This document shows, in pieces, positions 1 through 5,762 of a stretch of 15,062 nucleotides of DNA. A program made the position numbers and the translations under genes. The notes under the pieces were generated by a model that was not told the origin of the DNA, made no database searches, and saw only the letters and a program-made list of their open reading frames with translations. How positions within the stretch are numbered: position 1 is the stretch's first letter; each line of letters opens with the position of its first letter. Location of the stretch: positions 1-15,062 of the forward strand of contig JAEWLD010000078.1 in assembly GCA_023393485.1 (NCBI GenBank), in the 5' to 3' direction. The stretch comes from Bacteroidota bacterium. GTDB lineage: Bacteria > Bacteroidota > Bacteroidia > Flavobacteriales > Flavobacteriaceae.

Positions 1-226
1 GAAAAAAGCCGCCCAAAACTTAATCACGGCGCTTAATAAAACTGGCGTTTACGATAATCCGATAGTTACGGCACTCGAACCGCTGACAAAGTTCTACAAG
101 GCCGAAGACTATCATCAGGATTATTACCAAAACAACAAAAGCCAGCCGTATTGCCAAATGGTCATTCAGCCCAAACTGGAAAAATTTGAAAAGGTTTTCA
201 AGAATAGGCTGAAGAAAAAAAACTAG
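1..226 (+). CDS. msrA: Peptide-methionine (S)-S-oxide reductase MsrA, C-terminal part (5' end outside window)
   Basis: This is the 3' end of a gene entering from the left; 74 codons are visible (reading frame from base 2) before the TAG at 224-226. MsrA reduces methionine-S-sulfoxide in proteins. The visible part carries the characteristic MsrA C-terminal block YHQDYYQNNKSQPYCQ, followed by a basic lysine-rich tail (residues FEKVFKNRLKKKN at the end). The cysteine in QPYC corresponds to the region holding a resolving cysteine in many MsrA proteins. The catalytic GCFW cysteine and most of the fold lie outside the window, so completeness cannot be judged. No terminator directly follows the stop. 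The identification rests on the C-terminal motif only, but that motif is distinctive. Confidence 0.85.
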   Translation, partial: KKAAQNLITALNKTGVYDNPIVTALEPLTKFYKAEDYHQDYYQNNKSQPYCQMVIQPKLEKFEKVFKNRLKKKN

Positions 227-621
227 GAAACGTCTGCTCGATATTCACCAAAATGGCGCCGCGACAGCGAAAAGAAGCCAAGTAACGGTTCGATGAACAA
301 GGAAAGGCGCTCAGAAAATCAAAGAAATCGCAAACTGTACAAATGTTGTCGATTATCTGATCCCGTCAGTCAAATGATGATTTACGAGTGTGAAAAGCAA
401 TGTGCCATAAAATAAACGAGGGCCAAGTGCCGTCTTTTTTTTAATCGGTTTGTTAATTTGAAATAAACTTTCCGTATATTTAACTTCCTCAAAATGAATG
501 CGTTATTTGCATCGCCAAACGTTGCAAAATGTAGTCCCTTCAATTCCCAAAAATTGCTGCCCCGTTCCATAATCGGCGAAGTTGCTGTGGCAATTCTTGT
601 CTAACCTTAACTTTTTGGATT
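227..621. other. Gap between msrA and the cupin gene
   Basis: This 395-bp stretch holds no gene I can support. A 40-codon cysteine-containing frame (293-415) is open but unsupported. A run of eight T at 435-442 follows a very weak GGC/GCC stem (421-431), which is a poor terminator candidate and lies about 200 bp from msrA. A 6-bp inverted repeat, TTTGCA (506-511) and TGCAAA (523-528) with an 11-nt spacer, lies about 95-115 bp upstream of the cupin start and could be an operator, but nothing else supports that. Just before the cupin ATG, TTTTTG (612-617) resembles the end of a Bacteroidota -7 box, but the upstream TA of TAnnTTTG is out of register. Confidence 0.5.
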
Positions 622-987
622 ATGAAAACATTTAAAGTATTTTCGGTATTGCTCTTTATGGGCTGTCTGTTTGTTTGCCCAAATCTCCGCGCCCAGGATC
701 CGATGGCTATCGGAAAAGTGTACAAAAAAGTCCTGCTTGAAAATGACCGCGTACGCGTGATGTCAGTGATTTTTGCCCCGGGAGATGTCATGCCGATGCA
801 CAGTCATCCGGCGCATTATGTTTACGTCGTCAAAGGCGGCACGATCGAAATTACGGCGCAAGGTGAAAAACCGGTGGTCATGGAAGCAAAAGCAGGCGAT
901 GTGATTTGGATGGATGCAACCACGCACACCGGTAGAAACGTCGGGAAAACCACTATTGAACTTGTTGTCAACGAACTAAAGAAGTAG
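622..987 (+). CDS. Small exported cupin-domain protein
   Basis: The 121-residue product starts with a signal peptide (basic MKTFK, hydrophobic stretch to about residue 22, likely cleavage after RAQ). A single Cupin_2-type beta-barrel follows. The metal-binding cupin motif is visible as HSHPAHYVYVVKGG, giving two closely spaced histidines and a third, and the second cupin block includes AGDVIWMDATTHTGRN with a further histidine. It therefore probably binds a metal in the periplasm. Substrate and reaction cannot be deduced; such single-cupin proteins are functionally diverse. Nearest to the start, GGATT precedes ATG with no Shine-Dalgarno, as is usual in Bacteroidota. The gene is monocistronic by appearance, since a strong terminator follows 30 bases after the stop. 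Confidence 0.85.
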   Translation: MKTFKVFSVLLFMGCLFVCPNLRAQDPMAIGKVYKKVLLENDRVRVMSVIFAPGDVMPMHSHPAHYVYVVKGGTIEITAQGEKPVVMEAKAGDVIWMDATTHTGRNVGKTTIELVVNELKK

Positions 988-1016
988 CCACGATCCCAAA
1001 AGCGTAACAAAATGCT

Positions 1017-1047
1017 AAAAGACAGTCTAATGGCTGTCTTTTTTTTT
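1017..1047 (+). terminator. Intrinsic terminator after the cupin gene
   Basis: AAAAGACAG (1017-1025) pairs with CTGTCTTTT (1034-1042). The stem can be extended inward by a T-G wobble and a C-G pair around the tetraloop TAAT. A run of nine T (1039-1047) follows the GC part of the stem. This is a textbook Rho-independent terminator placed 30 bp after the cupin stop. It also separates that gene from the rhodanese gene starting at 1070. Confidence 0.9.
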
Positions 1048-1069
1048 GCCGGAACATCAAATTTTCTGT

Positions 1070-2272
1070 ATGAAAACTTTCCTCAGATTGCTATTCGCGA
1101 TGCCATTTGTCGCATCGGGCCAGGTTGAATTTAAATACGACGACAATGTCTACAAAACGATTTATTCCCAAGATTTGAAAGCATTTCTTGAAGCCAATCC
1201 GAAGACGCTTTTGATCGATGTGCGAACGCCTGGCGAATACGCCGATACGTCCGAGTTTGGAAGTTTGAACATCGGCCGTCTTAAAAACGCCATCAACATT
1301 CCGATCGATTCAATACCAAAGAACATCGGCAAACTCAAAAACGCCGCAGCAAACCCGATCATTGTGTATTGTTCGCACAGCCAACGCAGCCGGCGAGTCA
1401 GCAAAACGCTGATGGAAAATGGCTTCACCAAAGTCTGGAACCTCAACGGCGGAATGAGCATCCTCAATCAATGCGACGAAAAGGATTTTCCGGGCAAAGC
1501 CAACCTGATCGTTTCAAACCTGCCGTATAAAATCATTCCGGCGAATGAGGCGATCAGACTCATCAAGACCGCGAAAGAAATCACCATTCTCGACGTGCGC
1601 CCGGTTTTACAATTCGAAGGAAAGGACACGATCCAAAGCCAAAACATCGGAAGGTTAAAAAACGCCGTCAATATTCCGGCCGCGCTTGTCAAAGACAATT
1701 TGGCGAAGCTCGACAAAACCAAGGCAATCCTTGTGTACGATATCAACGGCGCCGAAAGCAGCAAAACGGCAAAATTCCTGACTGACAACGGCTACGCGAA
1801 TGTCTATCATTTGCTCGGCGGGCTTTCTGCGATCATCGGCAAAGAGAATGAAACGGCAAAAACCAGGGCTTCGGTCTTGACCGGCACGCCGGATTATACG
1901 ATTTTGAATACGGCCGAAGCCATCGCGATTTTGTCTAAGCCTGGCGTTGTCGTGATCGATACACGTCCGGCGGTCAATTTTAACAACAGCGGCGACAAGC
2001 CATGGCAAAACATCGGGCATCTCAAAAATGCCGTCAACATTCCCGCGACCGAATTTACGACGCGTAAAACCGGGCTGCTTCGGCATAAAAACGACACGAT
2101 TGTCATCTATGGCCAGGAAGCCGCCGACTATTGTGTCGAACTGAAAAAATCAGGATTCAAAAACGTCAATTTGATCTATGGCGGATTGTGGGACATTCTC
2201 TCGGCCACGTTCAACATCAGGAAATTCAGGGATTCGCGCTCTCTTTTGGTGAATCACGACGGGCTTTACTGA
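1070..2272 (+). CDS. Exported triple-rhodanese-domain protein
   Basis: The 400-residue product has a short signal peptide (MKTFLRLLFAMPFVASGQ) and three tandem rhodanese-like domains at roughly residues 30-135, 155-256 and 275-380. Domain 1 keeps the active-site cysteine (Cys101 in VYCSHSQRS) and the LIDVRTPGEY block. Domains 2 and 3 keep the fold signatures (LDVRP / IDTRP, and GG-L/I-W/S near the ends) but have Asp224 and Gly348 where the cysteine should be, so they are probably non-catalytic. Each domain contains a version of NIG(R/H)LKNAxNIP, and domain 1 repeats a similar NIGKLKNA 17 residues later. Rhodaneses transfer sulfane sulfur; the periplasmic acceptor here is unknown. The ATG at 1070 is chosen over an upstream TTG (1046) that lies in the terminator T-run. 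The 3' end overlaps the convergent FAD gene by 7 bp. Confidence 0.85.
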   Translation: MKTFLRLLFAMPFVASGQVEFKYDDNVYKTIYSQDLKAFLEANPKTLLIDVRTPGEYADTSEFGSLNIGRLKNAINIPIDSIPKNIGKLKNAAANPIIVYCSHSQRSRRVSKTLMENGFTKVWNLNGGMSILNQCDEKDFPGKANLIVSNLPYKIIPANEAIRLIKTAKEITILDVRPVLQFEGKDTIQSQNIGRLKNAVNIPAALVKDNLAKLDKTKAILVYDINGAESSKTAKFLTDNGYANVYHLLGGLSAIIGKENETAKTRASVLTGTPDYTILNTAEAIAILSKPGVVVIDTRPAVNFNNSGDKPWQNIGHLKNAVNIPATEFTTRKTGLLRHKNDTIVIYGQEAADYCVELKKSGFKNVNLIYGGLWDILSATFNIRKFRDSRSLLVNHDGLY

Positions 2273-3828
2273 CGTTTTAGCGCTTCGGCGATTCTTATCG
2301 CGCATTTTTCACCGTCGATTGCCGCCGAAATGATTCCACCGGCATAGCCCGCGCCTTCGCCACACGGGTACAATCCTTTGATTTGCGGATGCTCAAGCGT
2401 TTCCGGATCGCGCGGAATCCTGACCGGCGACGATGTCCGCGATTCGGGCGCGTGCAAAATCGCTTCGTTTGTCAGATAGCCTTTCATCGATTTGCCAAAG
2501 TCGACAAAACCCTGCCGCAAAACCTGCGCAATGAATCCGGGAAATACGTTCCCAAGTTCGACCGGTGTCGTGCCCGGAACATAAGATGTTTTTGGAATCT
2601 TCGCCGAAATTTTGCTCTGCGTGAAATCGACCATGCGCTGCGCGGGGACTTTTTGGGTTTCACCTGCCAAATGCCAGGCTTTTTGCTCAATGCTTTTTTG
2701 GAATTCGACACCGGCCAAGGCGCCGAACTTGGCGAACGGCTTGAAATCTTCAAGCTTCAATTCGACGACAATCCCTGAATTTGCCGTCGCCTGATCGCGT
2801 TTCGATGGCGACCAACCGTTGGTGACGACTTCGCCAGGCGCGGTCGCACACGGTGCAATCACGCCGCCCGGACACATGCAGAACGAATACATTCCGCGGC
2901 CGTTAACCTGCTTGACGATTGAATACGGCGCCGGTGGCAGGAATTCACCGCGGTAGTCACAGCTGTATTGGATTTGATCAATGAGTTCCTGCGGATGTTC
3001 CGCGCGGACGCCAAGCGCAAACGGCTTGGCTTCGATCAAAATCTTCCTGCGGTCAAGCAGCTCAAAAATATCGCGCGCCGAATGGCCGGTGGCCAAAACG
3101 ATTTTATTGGCGTGGATCACATCGCCGGTCTGGGTGACGATTCCTTGCACTTCATTGCTCTTGACGATAATGTCGTCAACGCGCGTTTCAAACAGTACTT
3201 TTCCGCCACACTCGATGATTTTCCCGCGCATGTCCGCGATGATTTTAGGAAGTTTGTTGGTGCCGATGTGCGGATGGGCTTCGACAATAATGTCGGGCGA
3301 CGCACCAAAAGCGACGAACAATTTCAAAATGCGGTCAACGTCGCCGCGCTTTTTTGAACGCGTGTATAATTTGCCGTCTGAATAAGTTCCGGCGCCGCCT
3401 TCGCCAAAACAATAATTGGAATCGGGATTGACGATGCCGTCCAGATTGATTGCCTTGAGATCGCGACGTCGGCCACGGACGTCTTTGCCGCGTTCTATTA
3501 CGATTGGTTTCAAACCGAGCTCAATGAGCTGTAACGCCGCGAACAAACCGGCCGGCCCGGCGCCGATCACAATGACTTCCTGCGCATTTTCGACGTTTGG
3601 ATAATCCGGCAAACGAAAATCGTTTTCAGAAAACGGTTCGCCGCTTAGGTAAACATTGACTTTAAGATTGATTTTGATTGCCTTTTGCCGCGCATCAATT
3701 GAACGCTTTAGAATGACAATGTGCGCGATCTCGGATTCGGGAATGCCTATATGTTTGCTCAAATGAGTTTTAAGCATGGATTCATTGGCGGCGGTTTCGG
3801 GGGAAGTTTGGAACAGAATTTCGCGCAT
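2266..3828 (-). CDS. FAD-dependent oxidoreductase, COG2509-like
   Basis: The 520-residue product belongs by motif to the uncharacterised FAD-dependent dehydrogenase family (COG2509). An N-terminal region of about 80 residues precedes the Rossmann dinucleotide-binding motif IGAGPAGLFAALQL (about residues 88-101), which ends in an acidic residue (VIERG) that would contact the FAD ribose. CFGEGGAGTYSDGKL (about 143-157) is typical of the family, and a late FAD-contact block GLYPCGEGAGYAGGI lies near the C terminus. The family's substrate is unknown; the fold is that of a flavoprotein oxidoreductase, cytoplasmic, with no signal peptide. The ATG at 3828 is supported by a perfect TAnnTTTG box ending four bases upstream. 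The gene stands alone, facing the rhodanese gene with a 7-bp tail overlap. Confidence 0.88.
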   Translation of the reverse strand: MREILFQTSPETAANESMLKTHLSKHIGIPESEIAHIVILKRSIDARQKAIKINLKVNVYLSGEPFSENDFRLPDYPNVENAQEVIVIGAGPAGLFAALQLIELGLKPIVIERGKDVRGRRRDLKAINLDGIVNPDSNYCFGEGGAGTYSDGKLYTRSKKRGDVDRILKLFVAFGASPDIIVEAHPHIGTNKLPKIIADMRGKIIECGGKVLFETRVDDIIVKSNEVQGIVTQTGDVIHANKIVLATGHSARDIFELLDRRKILIEAKPFALGVRAEHPQELIDQIQYSCDYRGEFLPPAPYSIVKQVNGRGMYSFCMCPGGVIAPCATAPGEVVTNGWSPSKRDQATANSGIVVELKLEDFKPFAKFGALAGVEFQKSIEQKAWHLAGETQKVPAQRMVDFTQSKISAKIPKTSYVPGTTPVELGNVFPGFIAQVLRQGFVDFGKSMKGYLTNEAILHAPESRTSSPVRIPRDPETLEHPQIKGLYPCGEGAGYAGGIISAAIDGEKCAIRIAEALKRQ

Positions 3829-3832
3829 GGGG

Positions 3833-3840
3833 CAAAGATA
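3833..3840 (-). promoter_or_regulatory. Predicted -7 box of the FAD oxidoreductase gene
   Basis: On the reverse strand the sequence reads TATCTTTG, a perfect match to the Bacteroidota -7 consensus TAnnTTTG. Four bases (CCCC) separate it from the ATG at 3828. No clear -33 TTTG is present 17-23 bases further upstream. The spacing would place the transcription start at or next to the start codon. Confidence 0.6.
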
Positions 3841-3870
3841 AATAAAAGGTTTAAGCTGGCTGCCGTATTG

Positions 3871-3968
3871 GGCTTTAAGCTGTAAGCCGTAAGCTTTAAG
3901 CTCTTACAACTGTGGTGTGAAACAATTGTTTTGGTTTGAATAAATAGCTTAAGGCTTAGCTTATAGCC
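3871..3968. repeat. Imperfect inverted repeat of AAGC-rich words
   Basis: GGCTTTAAGCTGTAAGCC (3871-3888) and GGCTTAGCTTATAGCC (3953-3968) are near reverse complements, differing by a 2-base gap and one substitution. Between them AAGC/GCTT words recur (TAAGCTTTAAGCTC at 3890-3903). The right arm runs into the structured element that follows. I see no gene here. The function is unknown. Confidence 0.45.
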
Positions 3969-4209
3969 GCGTTAGGGATGGACGCGGCATCCTTTTGCCG
4001 ACGCCAGGAAGGCAAAAGATAAAGCAGACAGCCCGGCGGCGGCTGGCCACACCAGCGAACCGGCGAGCAATACGAGCTTGTGAACCGGGCGAGCAACACG
4101 AGCTTGCGAACTGGGCGAGCAAAATGCGATCAGCTTTTTGCGAGCCTAATGCGATCAGCTTTTTGCGAGCCAAATGCAATCTGCTTTGGACAGCCGCCGC
4201 AACGCCCTA
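3967..4209. ncRNA. Structured intergenic element of the Flavobacterium repeat type, with an expanded arm
   Basis: The region folds into a closed arrangement. GCGTT (3969-3973) pairs with AACGC (4201-4205). Inside, ATC-C-TTTTGCC (3989-3999) pairs with GGCAAAA-GAT (4011-4020) around an 11-nt loop. GCGGCGGCTG (4036-4045) pairs perfectly with CAGCCGCCGC (4191-4200), and GGG (3975-3977) may pair with CCC (4032-4034). The conserved-looking words GTTAGGGATGG, CGGCATCC and ACAGCCCG match an intergenic repeat I remember from Flavobacterium genomes; the Rfam family Flavo-1 is the closest named candidate, which I cannot confirm here. In such copies the third arm is short, whereas here it holds about 145 nt of tandem repeats. 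The sense strand is uncertain. The reverse strand would place it directly after DUF2891. Confidence 0.5.
4057..4195. repeat. Two families of short tandem repeats inside the structured element
   Basis: The first family has a unit of 25-26 bp, GAACCGGGCGAGCAACACGA plus GCTTGC, at 4057-4081 and 4082-4107, with a partial third copy at 4108-4122. The second family has a 25-bp unit beginning AATGCGATCAGCTTTTTGCG, at 4123-4147 and 4148-4172, differing only in the last base. A degenerate third copy starts at 4173 and merges into the right arm of the long stem. Both families share a GCGAGC word. The units are contiguous, with no spacers, so this is not a CRISPR array. Confidence 0.8.
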
Positions 4210-5265
4210 CTTTTCCTCATAAGCATGCAACGCAAACGACGCCAGCCAATGCTCGCCTTGGTAATTCCCGTCAATGACAAAAGGCAACGAATAATTCATG
4301 TGATAATCGGCCACCTGCTTGAGATGTGCGAATTCATTCGGATATTGTTTTACAAGCCTGTACAAATTCCACGCGCGCGAAAAGTTTAGCCCGTCAAGAT
4401 GGACGAGATGGCCGTCTGTGCGATCCGAAACCCTGCCCGGTTCCCATCTGAAATCTTTCCTGAACAATTGCGGGGCGAACGTCTGAAGCCACGACAAGAA
4501 ATCTTCTTTTGACAAAACACGCTGCATGATGCCCAGTTCTTCAAGGCATGGAGACAAAAAATCAATGCCCGACGGTTCCCATGCAAAAGGGCAATTCTGG
4601 TCTTTGATGAACAGCCTCGTCGCGGCATCGCGGATTGATTGCTGCAGCTTGACGTTTTTGGCATAAACGGCGTAATCCCAGGCGAAGGTCAGTCCGAAAG
4701 CCGTACTTGAATGTGTGCCGACGCGAATCGGGTATAAAAGTTTCGGCAAAAATTCAATATAACGCGCCGCGACTAAATCGGAAAGCGGCTTTAAGTTGGC
4801 CGCAAGTTCTTTTGCGTAAGCTTCATTTGACTTTTCGAGTTCGAGTTGGAGTTTCAAAAGCCAGTTCCAGCCGTAAGTCCGCTCAAACGATTTTTCGTGT
4901 TTTTTGCTCAGGTACGCGACTTCGGCTGCAATGTTTTCCTTTGACAAATTGACTTGGAGTTTGCCGATGATTTCATCGCGCCTGTCAAGTTTCGGAAAAC
5001 GGTTGAGCAAATAAACCAAACTCCAATGGCCGTGAACCGACGAATGCCAGTCAAAACAACCGTAAAATGCCGGATGCGCCGCTTTCGGGTTGACAACTTC
5101 GGTGCTGTCAACCAACGATTCGCCGGGTTTGTTGGGATATTCCTGTTGAAGGCATTTTAGCGGCAGCGAAGCCAGATGATTGGCTTGCGGCAATGTTAAT
5201 TCCTGTGCGTTTGAAAATTGAAAAACCGCAAGCAATAGCAAAGTATGTTTAATCATAAAACCCAT
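4207..5265 (-). CDS. Exported DUF2891 family protein
   Basis: The 352-residue product has a signal peptide (MGFMIKHTLLLLAVFQFSNAQ, cleavage probably after NA-Q). The mature domain matches DUF2891 by its conserved blocks: HPAFYGCFDWHSSVHGHW (about residues 64-81), YGWNWLLKL, YPIRVGTHSSTAF and the C-terminal DGNYQGEHWLASFA. Many conserved His, Trp and acidic residues suggest an enzyme, but the activity of the family is not known to me. The frame stays open to an ATG at 5421. That start would overlap the divergent gene and its promoter and bury the signal peptide, so 5265 (or the ATG at 5256) is preferred. A TAnnTTTG box ends five bases before 5265. The TAG stop lies within the AACGCCCTA end of the structured element downstream. 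Confidence 0.82.
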   Translation of the reverse strand: MGFMIKHTLLLLAVFQFSNAQELTLPQANHLASLPLKCLQQEYPNKPGESLVDSTEVVNPKAAHPAFYGCFDWHSSVHGHWSLVYLLNRFPKLDRRDEIIGKLQVNLSKENIAAEVAYLSKKHEKSFERTYGWNWLLKLQLELEKSNEAYAKELAANLKPLSDLVAARYIEFLPKLLYPIRVGTHSSTAFGLTFAWDYAVYAKNVKLQQSIRDAATRLFIKDQNCPFAWEPSGIDFLSPCLEELGIMQRVLSKEDFLSWLQTFAPQLFRKDFRWEPGRVSDRTDGHLVHLDGLNFSRAWNLYRLVKQYPNEFAHLKQVADYHMNYSLPFVIDGNYQGEHWLASFALHAYEEK

Positions 5266-5270
5266 TTTCT

Positions 5271-5278
5271 CAAAACTA
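5271..5278 (-). promoter_or_regulatory. Predicted -7 box of the DUF2891 gene
   Basis: The reverse strand reads TAGTTTTG, a perfect TAnnTTTG. A TTTG (5305-5302 on the reverse strand) lies 23 bases upstream as a possible -33 element. Five bases separate the box from the ATG at 5265, so the mRNA would start at or very near that codon. Confidence 0.6.
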
Positions 5279-5334
5279 ATTAAAAACCGCCAATCACGAA
5301 TCAAAAAATAATTCGGGAATTCGCGGTCGATACG

Positions 5335-5342
5335 TAACTTTG
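5335..5342 (+). promoter_or_regulatory. Predicted -7 box of the 80-residue protein gene
   Basis: TAACTTTG is a perfect TAnnTTTG match. TTCG (5312-5315) lies 19 bases upstream as a one-mismatch -33 element. Four bases (CGAC) separate the box from the ATG at 5347, which predicts a leaderless transcript. It lies back to back with the DUF2891 promoter within 81 bp. Confidence 0.65.
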
Positions 5343-5346
5343 CGAC

Positions 5347-5589
5347 ATGCGACAAATCAAACTCATTTGGGATTTCCGGGGCCCGGCCGCAGCCAAAACC
5401 GCCGAACACCACGAAATTCACCTCAAAGAATATATCGACGCCGAAAAGCTTCCATTAAAAATCACCGGTTTTGAAGTGAAAAATGAAATGCACGCCATTG
5501 CGTTCATGGTTGTGACCGACCAGGAAATGATCGCGGTAAGGGATGCTTTGAAGCCGCATCGGGGGGAGATTTTTGAAATTGACAATTGA
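5347..5589 (+). CDS. Conserved small protein of unknown function (80 residues)
   Basis: I do not recognise a named domain. The product is 80 residues, soluble, with no signal peptide or membrane segment, and looks like a compact alpha/beta fold: a beta-strand start (QIKLIWDF), a helix rich in Ala/His/Glu (AAAKTAEHHEIHLKEYI), then alternating segments ending GEIFEIDN. I recall similar short proteins opening MRQIKLIWDFRG in other Flavobacteriaceae, so it is probably real, but that is memory rather than a search. Start choice is supported by the perfect -7 box just upstream. The gene is divergent from DUF2891. Its last codons and stop (ATT GAC AAT TGA) are part of a heptamer repeat array. Confidence 0.7.
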   Translation: MRQIKLIWDFRGPAAAKTAEHHEIHLKEYIDAEKLPLKITGFEVKNEMHAIAFMVVTDQEMIAVRDALKPHRGEIFEIDN

Positions 5590-5605
5590 CAATTGATAAT
5601 TGACA
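5578..5605 (+). repeat. Heptamer array, four ATTGAYA copies at a gene end
   Basis: ATTGACA, ATTGACA, ATTGATA and ATTGACA are contiguous. The array starts inside the last sense codons of the 80-residue protein gene and includes its TGA stop. It is nearly the reverse complement of the array at 5735-5762. Confidence 0.9.
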
Positions 5606-5761
5606 GTTGGTGCCGACTATAATTTAGCTTGACTCTCTACTGAATACGATAACGCTGTTTCCTAAGTGAAATTCTGTTGCAATTAAATATTAAGGGCAAT
5701 TAAAAACTTCTCCAGTACGAAATTTTTCATCAATTGTCAATTATCAATTGTCAATTATCAA
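5590..5761. other. Convergent gap between the 80-residue protein gene and recQ
   Basis: The two gene ends face each other here. Apart from the two heptamer arrays at its borders, the AT-rich core (5606-5734) shows no gene and no GC-stem terminator. The inverted arrays could pair over about 26 bases and might act as a weak bidirectional transcript end, but the stem is AT-rich and the loop is about 129 nt. Confidence 0.5.
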
Positions 5762-5762
5762 T
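5735..5762 (-). repeat. Heptamer array, four ATTGAYA copies at the recQ stop
   Basis: On the reverse strand the copies read ATTGATA, ATTGACA, ATTGATA, ATTGACA, beginning at the last base of the recQ TAA stop. On the forward strand they read TGTCAAT/TATCAAT. An additional CAAT at 5731-5734 continues the pattern. Confidence 0.9.

Noticed and set aside
245..312. tRNA-like stretch containing GGTTCGAT and GGCGC ends
   Set aside because: The acceptor, D and anticodon arms cannot be paired and the T-arm spacing to the 3' end is wrong.
293..415. 40-codon frame with four cysteines (including a CC pair) in the gap after msrA
   Set aside because: No promoter box, no family resemblance, ordinary length for chance in this sequence. 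It could be tested by conservation or ribosome profiling, but is not supported as a gene.
4057..4195. CRISPR-like array
   Set aside because: Repeats are contiguous without unique spacers, two different units are present, and no cas genes are near.
3995..4222. 75-codon open frame through the tandem repeats
   Set aside because: Its sequence merely reflects repeated DNA units and it overlaps the structured element; no gene-like features.
5266..5421. Longer DUF2891 reading frame from an ATG at 5421
   Set aside because: It would overlap the divergent gene and both promoters and bury an obvious signal peptide.
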